Assembly: GCA_913043285.1 (NCBI GenBank) | Contig: CAJWML010000006.1 | Coordinates: forward strand, 115,100 to 179,099 | Length of the DNA stretch: 64,000 nt | Origin: CAKZNE01 sp002695025 | Lineage (GTDB): Bacteria; Bacteroidota; Bacteroidia; Flavobacteriales; Schleiferiaceae | Direction of reading: 5' to 3' | Part shown: positions 63,526-64,000 of the stretch, one piece after another | Layout of the letters: the number at the start of each line of letters is the position of its first letter | Numbering within the stretch: the first letter of the stretch is position 1 | Translations under genes and position numbers: made by a program | Notes under the pieces: model-generated | Seen by the model: the letters and a program-made list of their open reading frames with translations, nothing else | What the model was told of the DNA's origin: nothing | The model's database searches: none

Positions 63526-63614
63526 ATGGAAAGGTTCAGGAAGGAACCGATCAGTATAAACCAGAATGTCAGGTAAATCAGTAGTTCTCCGAAGGCTTTA
63601 AATGTTTTCAGCAT
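63522..63614 (-). CDS. Tiny membrane protein A (30 aa), unannotated
   Basis: ATG 63614 to TAA 63522. The 30-residue product starts MLKTFKAFGELL, has one hydrophobic helix (about 11-26) with basic residues before it, and ends IGSFLNLSI. Predicted single-span inner-membrane peptide with N-in orientation. The neighbouring ORF at 63693-63782 is a gap-free paralogue (11 of 29 identical, most of the rest conservative), sharing G-E-x2-x-Y-L and I-L-x-G-S-F-L-N. The Ser in GSFLN uses TCC here and AGC there, which argues for selection on protein. No consensus promoter or Shine-Dalgarno sequence seen. Confidence 0.6.
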   Translation of the reverse strand: MLKTFKAFGELLIYLTFWFILIGSFLNLSI

Positions 63615-63692
63615 GTCAAGTGTTATTTGGATATGCTAAAAACAACTGTCCTTCCCGGATTATGTTCGTTGGAAGATAATGAGCCGGGGCTG

Positions 63693-63782
63693 CTAAACGG
63701 TAAAATTCAAGAAGCTACCAGCCAGTATCAGGCATAGAAGAAGATACAGCATTATCTCTCCGATCATTCTCAATCTTCTCAT
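63693..63782 (-). CDS. Tiny membrane protein B (29 aa), unannotated paralogue
   Basis: ATG 63782 to TAG 63693. Product of 29 residues: basic start MRRLRMIGEIM, a hydrophobic helix LYLLLCLILAG (about 12-22), and the tail SFLNFTV. Aligns without gaps to tiny protein A encoded 78 bp downstream on the same strand. Size, topology and tandem duplication resemble small type I toxins (Ldr, Ibs) or small membrane regulators; neither is shown. It lies between the two-component cluster and tRNA-fMet. Confidence 0.6.
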   Translation of the reverse strand: MRRLRMIGEIMLYLLLCLILAGSFLNFTV

Positions 63783-63883
63783 TCTTAGTAATTAGGGTTC
63801 GTATGAGTATTAACGAGGAAAGTTGCTTTTTAGTTGGGTAAGGAGTTTTGAAGTTTGATGCTATAGATTATAGGCAAAGGAAT

Positions 63884-63914
63884 TTTGGCAGTTCTCAAAA
63901 AGCGCTTATATTTG
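63884..63914 (+). promoter_or_regulatory. Promoter of tRNA-fMet (TTTG-N19-TATATTTG)
   Basis: TTTG at 63884-63887 and TATATTTG at 63907-63914, 19 bp apart, consensus Bacteroidota promoter 12 bp before the tRNA. The stretch 63783-63883 before it shows no coding frame or repeat. Confidence 0.8.
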
Positions 63915-63926
63915 CCGTCCCAATAA

Positions 63927-64000
<74 letters not shown>

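Overview
The window comes from a member of the Bacteroidota, most likely class Flavobacteriia, order Flavobacteriales. Evidence: gliding genes gldA, gldB and gldC; type IX secretion sorting domains of both type A and type B; promoters of the TTTG / TAnnTTTG type; mostly AT-rich leaders without Shine-Dalgarno sequences; and a dcw cluster lacking murF and ddl in which ftsZ is followed by a YqeY gene. The species cannot be named from the sequence. Almost all of the window is chromosomal core; no phage, intact insertion sequence, CRISPR array or rRNA was seen.

Layout. 1-3.3 kb (minus): topA followed by an arginase-fold gene with a degraded metal site, cut by the window edge. 3.4-8.9 kb (plus): a tightly packed operon miaB, small secreted protein, sigma-54 activator, lptE, acidic repeat protein, secG, ended by a terminator. 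8.9-16.4 kb (plus): a membrane glycosyltransferase, groES-groEL, then secreted or envelope proteins and a NarL-type regulator. 16.5-32.6 kb (minus): the division and wall cluster mraZ-rsmH-ftsL-ftsI-murE-mraY-murD-ftsW-murG-murC-ftsQ-ftsA-ftsZ-yqeY, with MraZ boxes at the head and a 24-bp palindromic terminator at the tail. 33-43.9 kb: engB, gldC-gldB, nadE, a second NarL regulator, der, a decayed gene, gldA, and the rsgA-phosphatase-dtd-mazG operon. 43.9-48.5 kb (minus): two TonB-dependent receptors, the upstream one led by a TPP riboswitch. 48.5-55.1 kb (minus): secreted or outer-membrane accessory proteins, including a metallo-beta-lactamase-like protein with altered zinc ligands and two T9SS cargo proteins. 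55.4-59.7 kb (minus): DUF1801, MscS, then the chain GGGP synthase, YkoF-like protein, PnuC/PnuT permease, NadR-like kinase, and a phosphopantetheinyl transferase. 59.8-64 kb: ahcY, a PAS histidine kinase, an AraC-type response regulator, a lone receiver protein, two tiny unannotated membrane-protein genes, and the initiator tRNA-fMet at the window edge.

How parts fit. The TPP-riboswitch receptor near 48 kb and the YkoF/PnuC-like/kinase genes near 57-58 kb together suggest thiamin or precursor salvage from outer membrane to cytosol, though nicotinamide riboside salvage remains an alternative for the latter genes. gldA/B/C plus the sorting-domain proteins show that the cell runs T9SS export.

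Best candidate for something undescribed: two tandem ORFs of 30 and 29 codons (63522-63614 and 63693-63782, minus strand). They are clear paralogues at the protein level but differ in codon use, and they lie between the two-component cluster and tRNA-fMet.
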